Shown here piece by piece: positions 26,053 through 34,158 of a DNA stretch of 64,000 nt. The notes beneath the pieces are model-generated. The model was given only the letters and a program-made list of their open reading frames with translations, was not told where the DNA came from and searched no databases. The first letter of the stretch is position 1. Every line of letters begins with the position of its first letter. The translations under genes and the position numbers were made by a program. This stretch comes from DASWED01 sp036394995 (GTDB lineage Bacteria > Actinomycetota > UBA4738 > JACQTL01), in the NCBI GenBank assembly GCA_036394995.1, contig DASWED010000114.1:1-64000 (forward strand), in the 5' to 3' direction.

Positions 26053-28707
26053 CTACGGCGTGTAGCTCCACAGCTCGCCACCGGTGTCCGGTGAGAGCAG
26101 GGTGAAGAACAGCGAGCCGCCAACCGCCGCGGGGAAGGACAGGAACGTGGGATAGGGCCCTGGGGTCAGATCCGCCACGAGCGAGGTCCCGGCCTCCGCT
26201 CCGTCCGTCTGCCACAGCTCGCCGCCGTGGACGCCGTCGTCGCCCTGGAACACCGCCACGGCGCCGACGACCACGAACGTCCTCGGCAGCCCCGTCCCCA
26301 GCACCTGCACCCCGGCAACCTCCCCCGTGCCATCGTCGGTTCCGTCCGTCGACCACAGCTGCGTCCCGCCCGCTCCATCGGATCCCGCGAACAGCACCGT
26401 GTCCCCGAAGACGGTCAGCGAGCGAGGGAAGCTCCCGGCCTCGCTCCCCGCGGGACCGATCGCCTGCGCGCCGCTCCCTTCGGCATCGCTGACCCACAAC
26501 CGGCACCCGTTGCCGTCGTCCGCCGAGAACAGCAGGAGCGTCCCGAGCGCGGCCGGCCGCTCGTCCGCGCAGGAGGAGCCGGCCGAGTCCGGGGCGATGT
26601 CTGCGACCATGGTCGTGCCCTCGGGCGACCCGTCGGTCTTCCACAGCTCCTCGCCGTGGATGCCGTCGACTGCGGTGAAGAACAGCGTCGAGCCCACGGC
26701 GGCCAGCTTCCGGGGGTTCGACGACCCTGACAGGTTGATGTCCTCCACCCGGGCCGCGTTGAACACATCTCCGTTGGATTTCCAGAGCTCGCGCCCCCCG
26801 GCCCCGTTGGCGCTGAAGTACAGGGTCGATCCGGCCACCGTCAACGACTGCGGAAAGGACAGGCCACCGAAGTTGATGTCGGCGATTGGGGTGGTCCCCT
26901 GTGACGTGCCGTCCGAGCGCCACAGCCCGACGTCGCTCGAGTTGTTGTTGACGGGCCCGGCGAAGAAGAGGGCGTTGCCCATCTCCACCAGCTCGGAGAT
27001 CGGAACTCCCCCGCCGATCGACTTGACCAGGTTCGTTCCTTCATCGGTGCCGTCGGTGACCCAGAGCTGGGCGCCGTTCGCGAAGAACAGACGGGAACCG
27101 ACCTCGGTGAACTGCGTTGGCGACGAGCCCGCCGATCCGGAGCCGATCTCGTGGAGGACGTGGGTCCCCGCGCCCGTGCCGTCGCTGATCCAGGGCTCCC
27201 GCCCACTCACCCCGTCGTCGGCGCTGAAGACCGCGGACCCGCCGAAATCGGTGGTGAAGAACGGCGACGAGTCCAGGGTACCGGTGAGCGTCATCGTGGA
27301 GACGACGGTGGTCGTGAGGGCCGTTCCGGCGGAGCGCCACAGCCGGGCGGGGCTCGGGGAGGGCCACTCCCCGAAGTACACGGCCCCCTTGAGCGCGATC
27401 AGGCCGAACAGCCGTGAGTCCTTCGCCCCGGTCGTGATGTCCTTGACCAGTCTCGTCCCCGTGACGGTTCCGTCAGACCGCCACGGCTCCCGGCCGTGAG
27501 TGACGTCGTCGGCCTGGAAGTACAGGGTGGTGCCGACGGGCGTCAGCTCGGAGATGCCCCCCGTCTTTGAGCCGGCGGCGATGTCCTCGACCAGCGCCGT
27601 TCCCGTGGCGGTGCCATCCGACCTCCACAGCTCGCGACCGTGGGTCCCGTCGTCGGCGGTGAAGTACAGCTCGGATCCCATCCGCGTCAGCTCGTAGGGG
27701 AAGGAGCTTCCGGCCCCCGGGCGGATGTCCTTCACCAGGACGGTGCCCGCCGCGGTGCCGTCAGACCTCCACAGCTCGAGGCCCTTGCCCCCCATGATCC
27801 CGGCGAACAGCACGCGGCCACCGGCGACCGCGATCTCGCCGACCGCCGGCCCGGGGGCCCGGACCTGGACCGTCCCGGCCCTCGTCCCGTCGCTCTTCCA
27901 CAGGGTGCCGTTCTCCACGTCGGGCGAGGTGCGGAAGAACAGGGTGCCCTTCAGGTTGACGAATCCGGCGGGGACACTCGAGTCCTCACCGGGCACGAGG
28001 TCCTTGAAGCGGACCGTCCCGGCCTTCGTCCCGTCGCTCCTCCACAGCTCCAGCCCGTGGAGGCCGTCCACCCCGCCGAAGTACAGCGTGGATCCGAGGC
28101 CGAAGAACGGGCCGATGTGGTTGTCCTCCCCGGAGAAGAAGGTCCGCAGCATGATCGTCCCGGCTTCCGTGCCGTCGCTGGTCCACAGGCGCTCCATCCC
28201 CACGTTGAGCGTGACGAAGAACAGGCGCCCACCCACGTTGGTGAGCTCCTGGGGACGGGACGAGTCGACGCCCGGGATCAGGTCCTTGACGAGCGAGGTA
28301 CCGTCCGGCGTGCCGTCGGTGCGCCACAGCTCGACGCCGTGCACGCCGTCGTCCGCCCCGAAGTACAGGAACGGTCCCGAGGCCAGCATCGCGGTCCCCG
28401 GGAACTGGCCCACGGTACCGGGCCAGGAGCCGCTGGGACCGGGCCACACATCGGCGAACATGGACGTGCCGTCCGGCGTGCCGTCGCTGCGCCACAGTTC
28501 TCTGCCGTGGACCCCGTCGTCGCCGGAGAACCACAGCGCCCCGGCGAATCGGACGGCGGAGTCGGGCCCGCCGGTGCCGGGCACGGGCTTCGTGTTGATG
28601 TCCTTCACCAGATGCGGGGGCGTGGTGGCCGAGGACGGCGACCCCGTGGCGACGAGGAGCGCGGCGGTGACGGCGACGAGGACGATGAGCGCGGAGCGAC
28701 GTGACAC
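26053..28707 (-). CDS. Secreted ELWxxDGT-repeat (hyalin-like) protein
   Basis: The product has 884 aa. The GTG at 28707 follows AAAGGGGGG and opens a signal peptide (SRRSALIVLVAVTAALLVAT). The rest is about 17-18 repeats of 45-50 residues. Each carries the signature G-x-E-L-W-[RK]-S/T-D-G-T-x-x-G-T with a preceding LYFxADDxxHG strand and a following L-V-K-D-[IL] segment. This is the ELWxxDGT repeat, thought to build a beta-propeller-like or solenoid exoprotein. The gene lies antisense inside the phenylacetate cluster, between paaA and paaB, and has no visible part in that pathway. Confidence 0.88.
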   Translation of the reverse strand: MSRRSALIVLVAVTAALLVATGSPSSATTPPHLVKDINTKPVPGTGGPDSAVRFAGALWFSGDDGVHGRELWRSDGTPDGTSMFADVWPGPSGSWPGTVGQFPGTAMLASGPFLYFGADDGVHGVELWRTDGTPDGTSLVKDLIPGVDSSRPQELTNVGGRLFFVTLNVGMERLWTSDGTEAGTIMLRTFFSGEDNHIGPFFGLGSTLYFGGVDGLHGLELWRSDGTKAGTVRFKDLVPGEDSSVPAGFVNLKGTLFFRTSPDVENGTLWKSDGTRAGTVQVRAPGPAVGEIAVAGGRVLFAGIMGGKGLELWRSDGTAAGTVLVKDIRPGAGSSFPYELTRMGSELYFTADDGTHGRELWRSDGTATGTALVEDIAAGSKTGGISELTPVGTTLYFQADDVTHGREPWRSDGTVTGTRLVKDITTGAKDSRLFGLIALKGAVYFGEWPSPSPARLWRSAGTALTTTVVSTMTLTGTLDSSPFFTTDFGGSAVFSADDGVSGREPWISDGTGAGTHVLHEIGSGSAGSSPTQFTEVGSRLFFANGAQLWVTDGTDEGTNLVKSIGGGVPISELVEMGNALFFAGPVNNNSSDVGLWRSDGTSQGTTPIADINFGGLSFPQSLTVAGSTLYFSANGAGGRELWKSNGDVFNAARVEDINLSGSSNPRKLAAVGSTLFFTAVDGIHGEELWKTDGSPEGTTMVADIAPDSAGSSCADERPAALGTLLLFSADDGNGCRLWVSDAEGSGAQAIGPAGSEAGSFPRSLTVFGDTVLFAGSDGAGGTQLWSTDGTDDGTGEVAGVQVLGTGLPRTFVVVGAVAVFQGDDGVHGGELWQTDGAEAGTSLVADLTPGPYPTFLSFPAAVGGSLFFTLLSPDTGGELWSYTP

Positions 28708-28772
28708 TGGTTCCCCCCTTTGAACAGCGAGTGTATTGACCCCGATGTCGATCGGGCAAGGGGTCGTCCGCC

Positions 28773-28778
28773 TAGACT
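28773..28778 (+). promoter_or_regulatory. Candidate -10 box of paaB (leaderless)
   Basis: TAGACT ends 6 bases before the paaB ATG, with no ribosome site between. It would give paaB its own leaderless transcript now that paaA is 2.8 kb away. The ELWxxDGT gene starts 78 bases to the left on the other strand. Confidence 0.45.
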
Positions 28779-28784
28779 TCATTC

Positions 28785-29213
28785 ATGTTCGTCTGGGACG
28801 TGCTGGGCAAGCGCACCGAAGACGACGAGCTCGTCGTGGTGGGAGGGGTGAAGGCGCCCGACGCCGAGATGGCCCTGCTCCTCGCGAGGGAGACGCACTT
28901 CCGTCACAAGGAAGGCGTCGAGTACGCGGTCAGGCGCCGCGGCGACCATCGTGTCGTGCCGGGGTCCGACCGCGGCGACGTCCTGGGCGGCGTCACCGAC
29001 CGCTCCTACCGGCGGCAGGAGGCCTACGCCGGCGTGGGGGGCAAGCTGAGGCGGGTGTCGAACGCCATGGCCGAACGGGGCCTCCGGATCGATGCCCCCA
29101 GGCCGCCCCGGGGCCGGGCCGCCACGGTGCACAGCCCCACAGAGGCCACCGACGTCGAGCCCGGGGACGACGTCTCGCCCGAGGACCTGGCGGCTCAGGG
29201 AACCGCCGGCTGA
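28785..29213 (+). CDS. paaB: 1,2-phenylacetyl-CoA epoxidase, structural subunit PaaB
   Basis: This 142-aa protein has the PaaB core: an N-terminal W-D-V-[LF] segment, a strand ELVVVGGVKAPDAEMALLLA followed by RETHFRH, and a charged linker with VEYAVRRRGDHRVV. The APDAEMAL-x-[LM]-AR motif is characteristic. PaaB bridges PaaAC heterodimers into a larger complex. The C-terminal ~50 residues (SYRRQEAYAGVGGKLRRVSN onward) are longer than in short homologues. It is separated from paaA by the antisense ELWxxDGT gene and from paaC by an amidohydrolase remnant. Confidence 0.85.
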   Translation: MFVWDVLGKRTEDDELVVVGGVKAPDAEMALLLARETHFRHKEGVEYAVRRRGDHRVVPGSDRGDVLGGVTDRSYRRQEAYAGVGGKLRRVSNAMAERGLRIDAPRPPRGRAATVHSPTEATDVEPGDDVSPEDLAAQGTAG

Positions 29214-29215
29214 TC

Positions 29216-29354
29216 AGGGTGAACCTGCCGTCGATCGAGGAGGGCGCCCCCGCCGATCTCGTGGCCTACGCGCGCGACCCGGGAGGACCTCGGGACACAG
29301 GCTGACCCGGTGGCCATCGTGTTCGACGGCAGGATCGTCCGGGCCCCGGGGTAG
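29216..29354 (+). pseudogene. Amidohydrolase C-terminal remnant
   Basis: Right after paaB the sequence reads VNLPSIEEGAPADLVAYARD in one frame. After a one-base shift it continues EDLGTQADPVAIVFDGRIVR followed by APG and TAG. G-x-[IL]-E-x-G-A-P-A-D-L-V-x-Y...DP..D-L..L-A-D-P-x-x-[VI]-x-x-x-G-R-[IV]-V is the typical end of a metal-dependent amidohydrolase. Only the last ~45 residues survive, with a frameshift near 29283. This is debris inside the paa cluster. Confidence 0.6.
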
Positions 29355-29380
29355 TCCCGGCCGCCGGCACCGGGCGCGGC

Positions 29381-29386
29381 TACCAT
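29381..29386 (+). promoter_or_regulatory. Candidate -10 box of paaC
   Basis: TACCAT fits TANNNT and ends 7 bases before ATG 29394. It overlaps the earlier in-frame ATG at 29385, which argues for 29394 as the leaderless start. Confidence 0.35.
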
Positions 29387-29393
29387 GACCGGG

Positions 29394-30266
29394 ATGGACG
29401 ACGATCCCCGCCTCGCGCTGCTGTTCGCGCTGGCCGACGACGAGCTGATCCTCGGGCACCGCCACTCGGAGTGGACCGGGTGGGCCCCCCACATCGAGGA
29501 GGATTTGGCGTTCTCGTCGATCGCCCAGGACGAGATGGCCCACGCCCGGCTGCTGTACGGGCTGGCGAAGGACCTCACCGGTCGGGACGAGGACTCGCTG
29601 GCGCTGGGCCGCGCGCCGCAGGAGTACCGCAACGCCGTGCTGTGCGAGCGGCCGAACCGCGACTGGGGGTACACGCTGGCCCGGCACTACCTGTACGACA
29701 CCGCGGACGCCGTCAGGCTGGAGGCGCTCGCGGATTCGTCCTGGGGGGAGCTGGCCGAGCTGATCGCCGTGATCCGGATGGAGGAGAAGTACCACCTGGA
29801 CCACGCCCGGGCCTGGTTCGAACGACTGGCGAACGGTCCCCAGACCGGCCGGCAGAAGCTGGCGGAGGGGCTGGGCGCCGCGGTGGAGGAGGCCGTGGAG
29901 CTGTTCGAGCCGCTCCCCGGCGAACAGGACCTGGTGACGGAGGGCGTCATGCCCCGGGCTTCCGAGGACCTCCTGGGGGAGTGGCTGGGCGCGCTGGGAG
30001 CGGACCTGGAGGCAGTCTCGCTGGACTACGTGCTGGAGCACCACGGGCCGATCGGCGGCGAGATGGTGCCGACGTCCTCCGGCGAGATCGAGGCCGAGGC
30101 CGAGGACCTGGCGGTCCCCGGGATCGTGCGCCGGGACGGGCGGTGGGCCCACGAGGGCGCGTTCGCCGGGGCCGGGGGGCGACGGGGCCGGCACTCGGAG
30201 GATTTCGAGCCGCTGTGGGACGAGATGACGAAGCTGTACCGCGAGCACCCGGGGGCCACGTGGTGA
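29394..30266 (+). CDS. paaC: 1,2-phenylacetyl-CoA epoxidase, structural subunit PaaC
   Basis: The 290-aa product (293 aa if ATG 29385 is used) has PaaC signatures: LLFALADDELILGHRHSEWT, APHIEEDLAFSSIAQDEMAH followed by ARLLYGLA, RDWGYTLARHYLYDTADAVR and MEEKYHLDHARAWFERL. PaaC is a diiron-fold paralogue of PaaA that has lost catalysis and stabilises the PaaA-substrate complex. The stop overlaps the paaD start (GTGA), so paaC and paaD are translationally coupled. Confidence 0.94.
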   Translation: MDDDPRLALLFALADDELILGHRHSEWTGWAPHIEEDLAFSSIAQDEMAHARLLYGLAKDLTGRDEDSLALGRAPQEYRNAVLCERPNRDWGYTLARHYLYDTADAVRLEALADSSWGELAELIAVIRMEEKYHLDHARAWFERLANGPQTGRQKLAEGLGAAVEEAVELFEPLPGEQDLVTEGVMPRASEDLLGEWLGALGADLEAVSLDYVLEHHGPIGGEMVPTSSGEIEAEAEDLAVPGIVRRDGRWAHEGAFAGAGGRRGRHSEDFEPLWDEMTKLYREHPGATW

Positions 30267-30802
30267 ACGCCGCCGCTCCGCGAGAGGCCGAGGCCCTGGA
30301 GCTCCGCGTGTGGGAGGCCCTGGCCACGGTCCGGGATCCCGAGATCCCGCCGATCTCGATCACCGACCTCGGCGTCGTGGACCGGGTCACGGTGACCGAG
30401 GGCGTGGTGGAGGTGGCCCTGCTTCCCACGTTCTCGGGCTGTCCGGCGCTGGACGTGATCCGGGAGGAGTCGCACCGGGCCGTGCGGCGGGTGGCAGGGG
30501 ACCGGGCCGTGGAGGTCCGGTTCGTGTACTCGCCGCCGTGGACCAGCGACCGGATCACGCCGGAGGGCCGGGAGGCCCTGCGGTCCTACGGCCTGACCCC
30601 GCCGCCGGCCGCCGGGAGCGGGATCGCCTTCGTGCCGCTGGCCTCGCTGTCCCGGTCCACCCGGGGCGCGACGTGCCCGTTCTGCGGGAGCGAGGACACC
30701 GTCCTGGAGAGCGGCTTCGGCCCCACCCTGTGCCGCTCCACGCACTTCTGCCGGGCCTGCCGCAACCCGTTCGAGGCGTTCAAGCCGAAGTCGGCGAGCT
30801 GA
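30263..30802 (+). CDS. paaD: Phenylacetyl-CoA epoxidase assembly protein PaaD
   Basis: The 179-aa product begins at a GTG overlapping the paaC stop. The N-terminal DUF59/MIP18 domain has VRDPEIPPISITDLGVVDRV and the conserved PTFSGCPALDVI cysteine, placing it in the iron-sulfur/diiron assembly family. The C-terminal zinc-ribbon-like tail CPFCGSEDTVLESGFGPTLC followed by RSTHFCRACRNPFEAFKP is specific to PaaD. It is needed for maturation of the epoxidase. No paaE reductase gene follows; the next gene is unrelated. Confidence 0.95.
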   Translation: MNAAAPREAEALELRVWEALATVRDPEIPPISITDLGVVDRVTVTEGVVEVALLPTFSGCPALDVIREESHRAVRRVAGDRAVEVRFVYSPPWTSDRITPEGREALRSYGLTPPPAAGSGIAFVPLASLSRSTRGATCPFCGSEDTVLESGFGPTLCRSTHFCRACRNPFEAFKPKSAS

Positions 30803-30893
30803 CCGGCGACCGGGAGACCCGGCAGAGCGCACAATCGCCCCGGCGGTCCCGTTCGTAGACCCTCGGACCGGTCCGCCCGGGGAGGGCTCGCGG

Positions 30894-32285
30894 ATGCACG
30901 CTCGTCGAACCGTCGTTGCCGTTGCCGCCACGGCCATGCTGGCGCTACTGCCGAGCACGCGAGGCGCCGCCTCCCCGGCGAGCCATGGCTCCCGCCTCCG
31001 GGCCACCACCCACACGGTGAACGTCGGACAGGGCGGCGCGCAGTTCGTCGACGCGGACACCGGCACGCACACCACCACCGTCACGGTCGGCGACACCGTG
31101 AAATGGCACTGGGTCGGGAGCAATCACTCCACCACCCGGACCATCGAGCCCGAGACCTGGGGCTCCGGCGTGAAGAGCGCTCCGACCACGGACTTTCCGC
31201 GCACGTTCAACGTGGCGGGCACGTTCCTGTACTGGTGCACGGTCCACGGCAGCTCGTCGGGGGGCATGCAGGGCACCGTGGTCGTGGTCGACCCCAACAC
31301 CCCGACGGTCTCCATCGGCGACCTCTCGCACGCCGAGGGCAACACCGGGAGCACGGCGTTCGACTTCCCCCTGACGCTCTCGCACTCCGCGGCGCAGGAT
31401 GTCACCGTGCACTACTCCACGTCGAACGGCACCGCCGCGTCCGGCTCCGACTACACGGCCGTGTCGAACGCGACCGCGACGATCACCGCGGGCCAGACCA
31501 CCGGTGTGGCGACGGTCCAGGTGACTGGGGACACCGCGGCGGAGCCCAACGAGACCTTCGCTGTGACGCTGTCCTCTCCCGCGAACGCCACGATCGCCGA
31601 CGGATCGGCCACCGGGACGATCACGAACGACGACGGCCCCCCGCCGCTGCCCACGCTCTCCATCGGCGACGCCTCCATCACCGAGGGCAACTCCGGTACG
31701 TCCCCGATGACGTTCACGGTGACGCTGTCTTCGGCCTCGGGTTCGAACGTCACGGCCCACTTCCAGACCACCGACGGCACCGCCACCGCGCCGGCCGACT
31801 ACAAGACCGCGTCTGGCACCGTGACGATCACCGCGGGGATGACGTCGGCCCCGGTCACCGTGAACATCGTGGGAGACAAGCTCAAGGAGACCGACGAGAC
31901 GTTCACGGTCTCGCTGTCATCGCCGTCGGGCGCGACGATCGCCGACGGCGACGCCACCGGCACGATCCACGACAATGGCGACATCTGCACGATCGTGGGC
32001 ACGGGCGGCAACGACACACTTTCCGGCACGTCCGGCGCCGACACCATCTGCGGCCTCAAGGGGAACGACACGATCGATGGCATGGGCGGCTCCGACGTCC
32101 TGCTCGGTGCGGCGGGCGCGGACTCGATCACGGGCGGCGGCGGGATCGACAGCCTGAAGGGCTCGGCAGGCGACGACACCCTGCACGGCACCGACGGCGT
32201 GTCCGGGAACGACACCGTGAACGGCGGCAAGGGCACCGACACCTGCGACGCGGACTCCGGTGACACGCTCAAGGGCTGCCCGTAA
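30894..32285 (+). CDS. Secreted cupredoxin - Calx-beta - RTX-like calcium-binding protein
   Basis: The product has 463 aa. After a signal peptide (VVAVAATAMLALLPS) come a plastocyanin-like domain (~40-135) with Cu ligands in HWVGSNHSTTR and YWCTVHGSSSGGM, two Calx-beta domains (~140-245 and ~255-360; each with AEGNTG/TEGNSG, SDYTAVS/ADYKTAS and DETFxVxLSSP), and glycine/aspartate-rich nonapeptide repeats (GGNDTLSGTSGAD, KGNDTIDGMGG, AGDDTLHGTDG) that bind calcium in RTX proteins. A copper site, calcium-binding beta-sandwiches and RTX turns in one exoprotein is an uncommon combination. No T1SS genes are nearby, and the signal peptide indicates Sec export. Confidence 0.85.
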   Translation: MHARRTVVAVAATAMLALLPSTRGAASPASHGSRLRATTHTVNVGQGGAQFVDADTGTHTTTVTVGDTVKWHWVGSNHSTTRTIEPETWGSGVKSAPTTDFPRTFNVAGTFLYWCTVHGSSSGGMQGTVVVVDPNTPTVSIGDLSHAEGNTGSTAFDFPLTLSHSAAQDVTVHYSTSNGTAASGSDYTAVSNATATITAGQTTGVATVQVTGDTAAEPNETFAVTLSSPANATIADGSATGTITNDDGPPPLPTLSIGDASITEGNSGTSPMTFTVTLSSASGSNVTAHFQTTDGTATAPADYKTASGTVTITAGMTSAPVTVNIVGDKLKETDETFTVSLSSPSGATIADGDATGTIHDNGDICTIVGTGGNDTLSGTSGADTICGLKGNDTIDGMGGSDVLLGAAGADSITGGGGIDSLKGSAGDDTLHGTDGVSGNDTVNGGKGTDTCDADSGDTLKGCP

Positions 32286-32304
32286 CGGCCTCCCGTAACG
32301 GCCT
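32279..32304 (+). repeat. Tandem 13-bp duplication spanning a stop codon
   Basis: CCCGTAACGGCCT occurs twice head-to-tail (32279-32291, 32292-32304). The first copy carries the TAA stop of the preceding gene. Probably a recent slippage duplication. Confidence 0.7.
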
Positions 32305-32377
32305 GGGGCCGCCCGAGTCGGAATCTCGTGCGCGGTCCGGTGTGTTCGAATAGCTGGACCCCGCGAGGCAGGCGACG

Positions 32378-33487
32378 ATGGCCGACCCCATGATCTCGCT
32401 GCGCAACGTCACGAAGCGCTACCAGAGCGCGTCCGCCGGCGCGGCCGTGGAGGACCTCTCGCTCGACATCGAGGCGGGGGAGACCGTCGTGCTCGTCGGC
32501 CCCTCCGGATGCGGCAAGACCACGACCATGAAGATGATCAACCGGCTCATCGAGCCGACCGGCGGCACCATCCTGGTGGACGGGACCGACGTGATGCGGC
32601 AGGACCCCGTGGATCTCCGCCGGGGGATCGGCTACGTGATCCAGAGCATCGGCCTGATGCCGCACCGGACGGTGGCCCAGAACATGGCCATGGTCCCCAA
32701 GCTCCTGGACTGGGACGCCGACCGCATCCGGGCCCGGATCGACGAGCTGGTGGGGATCTTCGATCTCGACCCCGAGTTCCTGGACCGCTACCCGGCCGAG
32801 CTCTCGGGGGGGCAGCGCCAGCGGGTCGGCGTGGCCCGGGCCCTGGCGGCCGACCCGCCGGTCATGCTCATGGACGAGCCGTTCGCGGCGGTGGACCCCA
32901 TCGTGCGGGCCCGCCTCCAGGACCAGTTCCTGGACATCCAGCGGGGGCTGAAGAAGACCATCGTGTTCGTGACCCACGACATCGACGAGGCCATCAAGAT
33001 GGCCGACCGCATCGCGATCCTCAACCGCGGCGCCAGTGTGGAGCAGTACGGCCCCCCGGAGGAGATCCTCCGGGCGCCGGCCAACCCGTTCGTCGAGAAC
33101 TTCGTGGGCGCGGAGCGGGGGCTGAAGCGCCTGGCCCTGATCCCCGTCTCCGCGATCGAGGTCGAGCCCGGGCCGGTGGTGGCCCCGGACGCCACGGCGG
33201 AGGAGGCCAGTCGGGCCATCCGGGAGGGCGGCTTGGGGTGGGCCAGCGTCGTGGACCGCGGCGAGCTGCTCGGCTGGATCGACGAGGCCTCCCTGGACGG
33301 CGCCGCGACCGCGGGCGACGGCCGGCCCCGGAGGTTCAGCGCCTACGTCACGGAGAAGGACTCCCTGCGGATGGCGCTCGATTCGATCGTCACGTCGTCG
33401 ACGAACGTGGCCGTGGTCGTCACCGAGGGGCAGCGCTACCGGGGGATCCTGACGCTGGACCGGCTGACCAGGGAGATCACCCAGTGA
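32378..33487 (+). CDS. opuCA: Osmolyte (glycine betaine/choline-type) ABC transporter ATP-binding protein
   Basis: This 369-aa ATPase has Walker A GPSGCGKT at 41-48, signature LSGGQ at 142-146, Walker B VMLMDEP at 162-168 and the switch His in VFVTHDIDEA. The Q-loop motif YVIQSIGLMPHRTVAQN is typical of OpuCA/ProV. A C-terminal pair of CBS-like segments (~250-369) would act as the ionic-strength sensor known from OpuA-type systems. First of four genes (ATPase, permease, permease, binding protein) in the usual OpuC order; the stop overlaps the next start (GTGA). Confidence 0.93.
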   Translation: MADPMISLRNVTKRYQSASAGAAVEDLSLDIEAGETVVLVGPSGCGKTTTMKMINRLIEPTGGTILVDGTDVMRQDPVDLRRGIGYVIQSIGLMPHRTVAQNMAMVPKLLDWDADRIRARIDELVGIFDLDPEFLDRYPAELSGGQRQRVGVARALAADPPVMLMDEPFAAVDPIVRARLQDQFLDIQRGLKKTIVFVTHDIDEAIKMADRIAILNRGASVEQYGPPEEILRAPANPFVENFVGAERGLKRLALIPVSAIEVEPGPVVAPDATAEEASRAIREGGLGWASVVDRGELLGWIDEASLDGAATAGDGRPRRFSAYVTEKDSLRMALDSIVTSSTNVAVVVTEGQRYRGILTLDRLTREITQ

Positions 33488-34158
33488 TCGGGGTCTCCGG
33501 CCAGCCGTTCGTCGACTGGGGATGGATCGCCGGCCACGGCGACGACATCCTGGCCGCGTTCCGGCAGCACGTCGGGTACACGGTCGTGGCGGTGACCGTC
33601 GGGATGGCCATCTCGCTCCCCCTGGCGGTCCTGTCGTACCGGCGCCGGTGGCTGTACCCACCGCTCGCGTGGATCACCGGCCTGCTGTACACGATCCCGT
33701 CGCTGGCCCTGTTCGTGCTGCTGATCCCCTTCACCCACCTGTCCGCCACCACGGCGGAGATCGGCCTGGTCAGCTACACGCTGCTGATCCTGCTGAGGAA
33801 CACCGTGACCGGGCTCCGCGGCGTGCCCGAGGACGTCAAGGAGGCCGCCCGCGGGATGGGCTACACGAACCGGCAGCTCCTGGTCCGGGTGGAGCTCCCG
33901 CTCGCCCTCCCGGCGATCGCGGCGGGGATCCGGATCGCCACCGTGACGACGATCGGGCTCGTCACCGTGACCGCGCTCATCGGCAAGGGCGGGCTCGGGC
34001 TGTTCATCTACACCGGGCTCAGGGACTCGTTCCCCACGGCGTCGCTCGTGGGGAGCGTGCTGTCGGTCCTGTTCGCCATCACGGCCGACGGGCTGCTGGT
34101 GCTGGCCCAGCGCCGCGTCACTCCGTGGGCGCGGCGCCGAGGGGTCGTCGGCGCCTGA
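33484..34158 (+). CDS. opuCB: Osmolyte ABC transporter permease (first)
   Basis: The 224-aa product begins at the GTG overlapping the ATPase stop. It has about five TM helices and the binding-protein-dependent permease motif EAARGMGYTNRQLLVRVELP (EAA loop), which docks on the ATPase. VTVTALIGKGGLGLFIYTGL is characteristic of OpuC/ProW/YehY-type permeases. It pairs with the permease that follows, to which it is joined by an ATGA overlap. Confidence 0.92.
   Translation: MIGVSGQPFVDWGWIAGHGDDILAAFRQHVGYTVVAVTVGMAISLPLAVLSYRRRWLYPPLAWITGLLYTIPSLALFVLLIPFTHLSATTAEIGLVSYTLLILLRNTVTGLRGVPEDVKEAARGMGYTNRQLLVRVELPLALPAIAAGIRIATVTTIGLVTVTALIGKGGLGLFIYTGLRDSFPTASLVGSVLSVLFAITADGLLVLAQRRVTPWARRRGVVGA

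Noticed and set aside
26053..28707. Regularly spaced CCACAGCTC-like repeats suggesting a DNA repeat array
   Set aside because: They are the codons of the ELWxxDGT motif in reverse, inside one open coding frame with varying spacing.
31980..32285. Possible bacteriocin or RTX toxin at the end of the Calx-beta protein
   Set aside because: Only a few nonapeptide repeats are present, with no toxin domain and no type I secretion genes nearby; the protein has a Sec signal.
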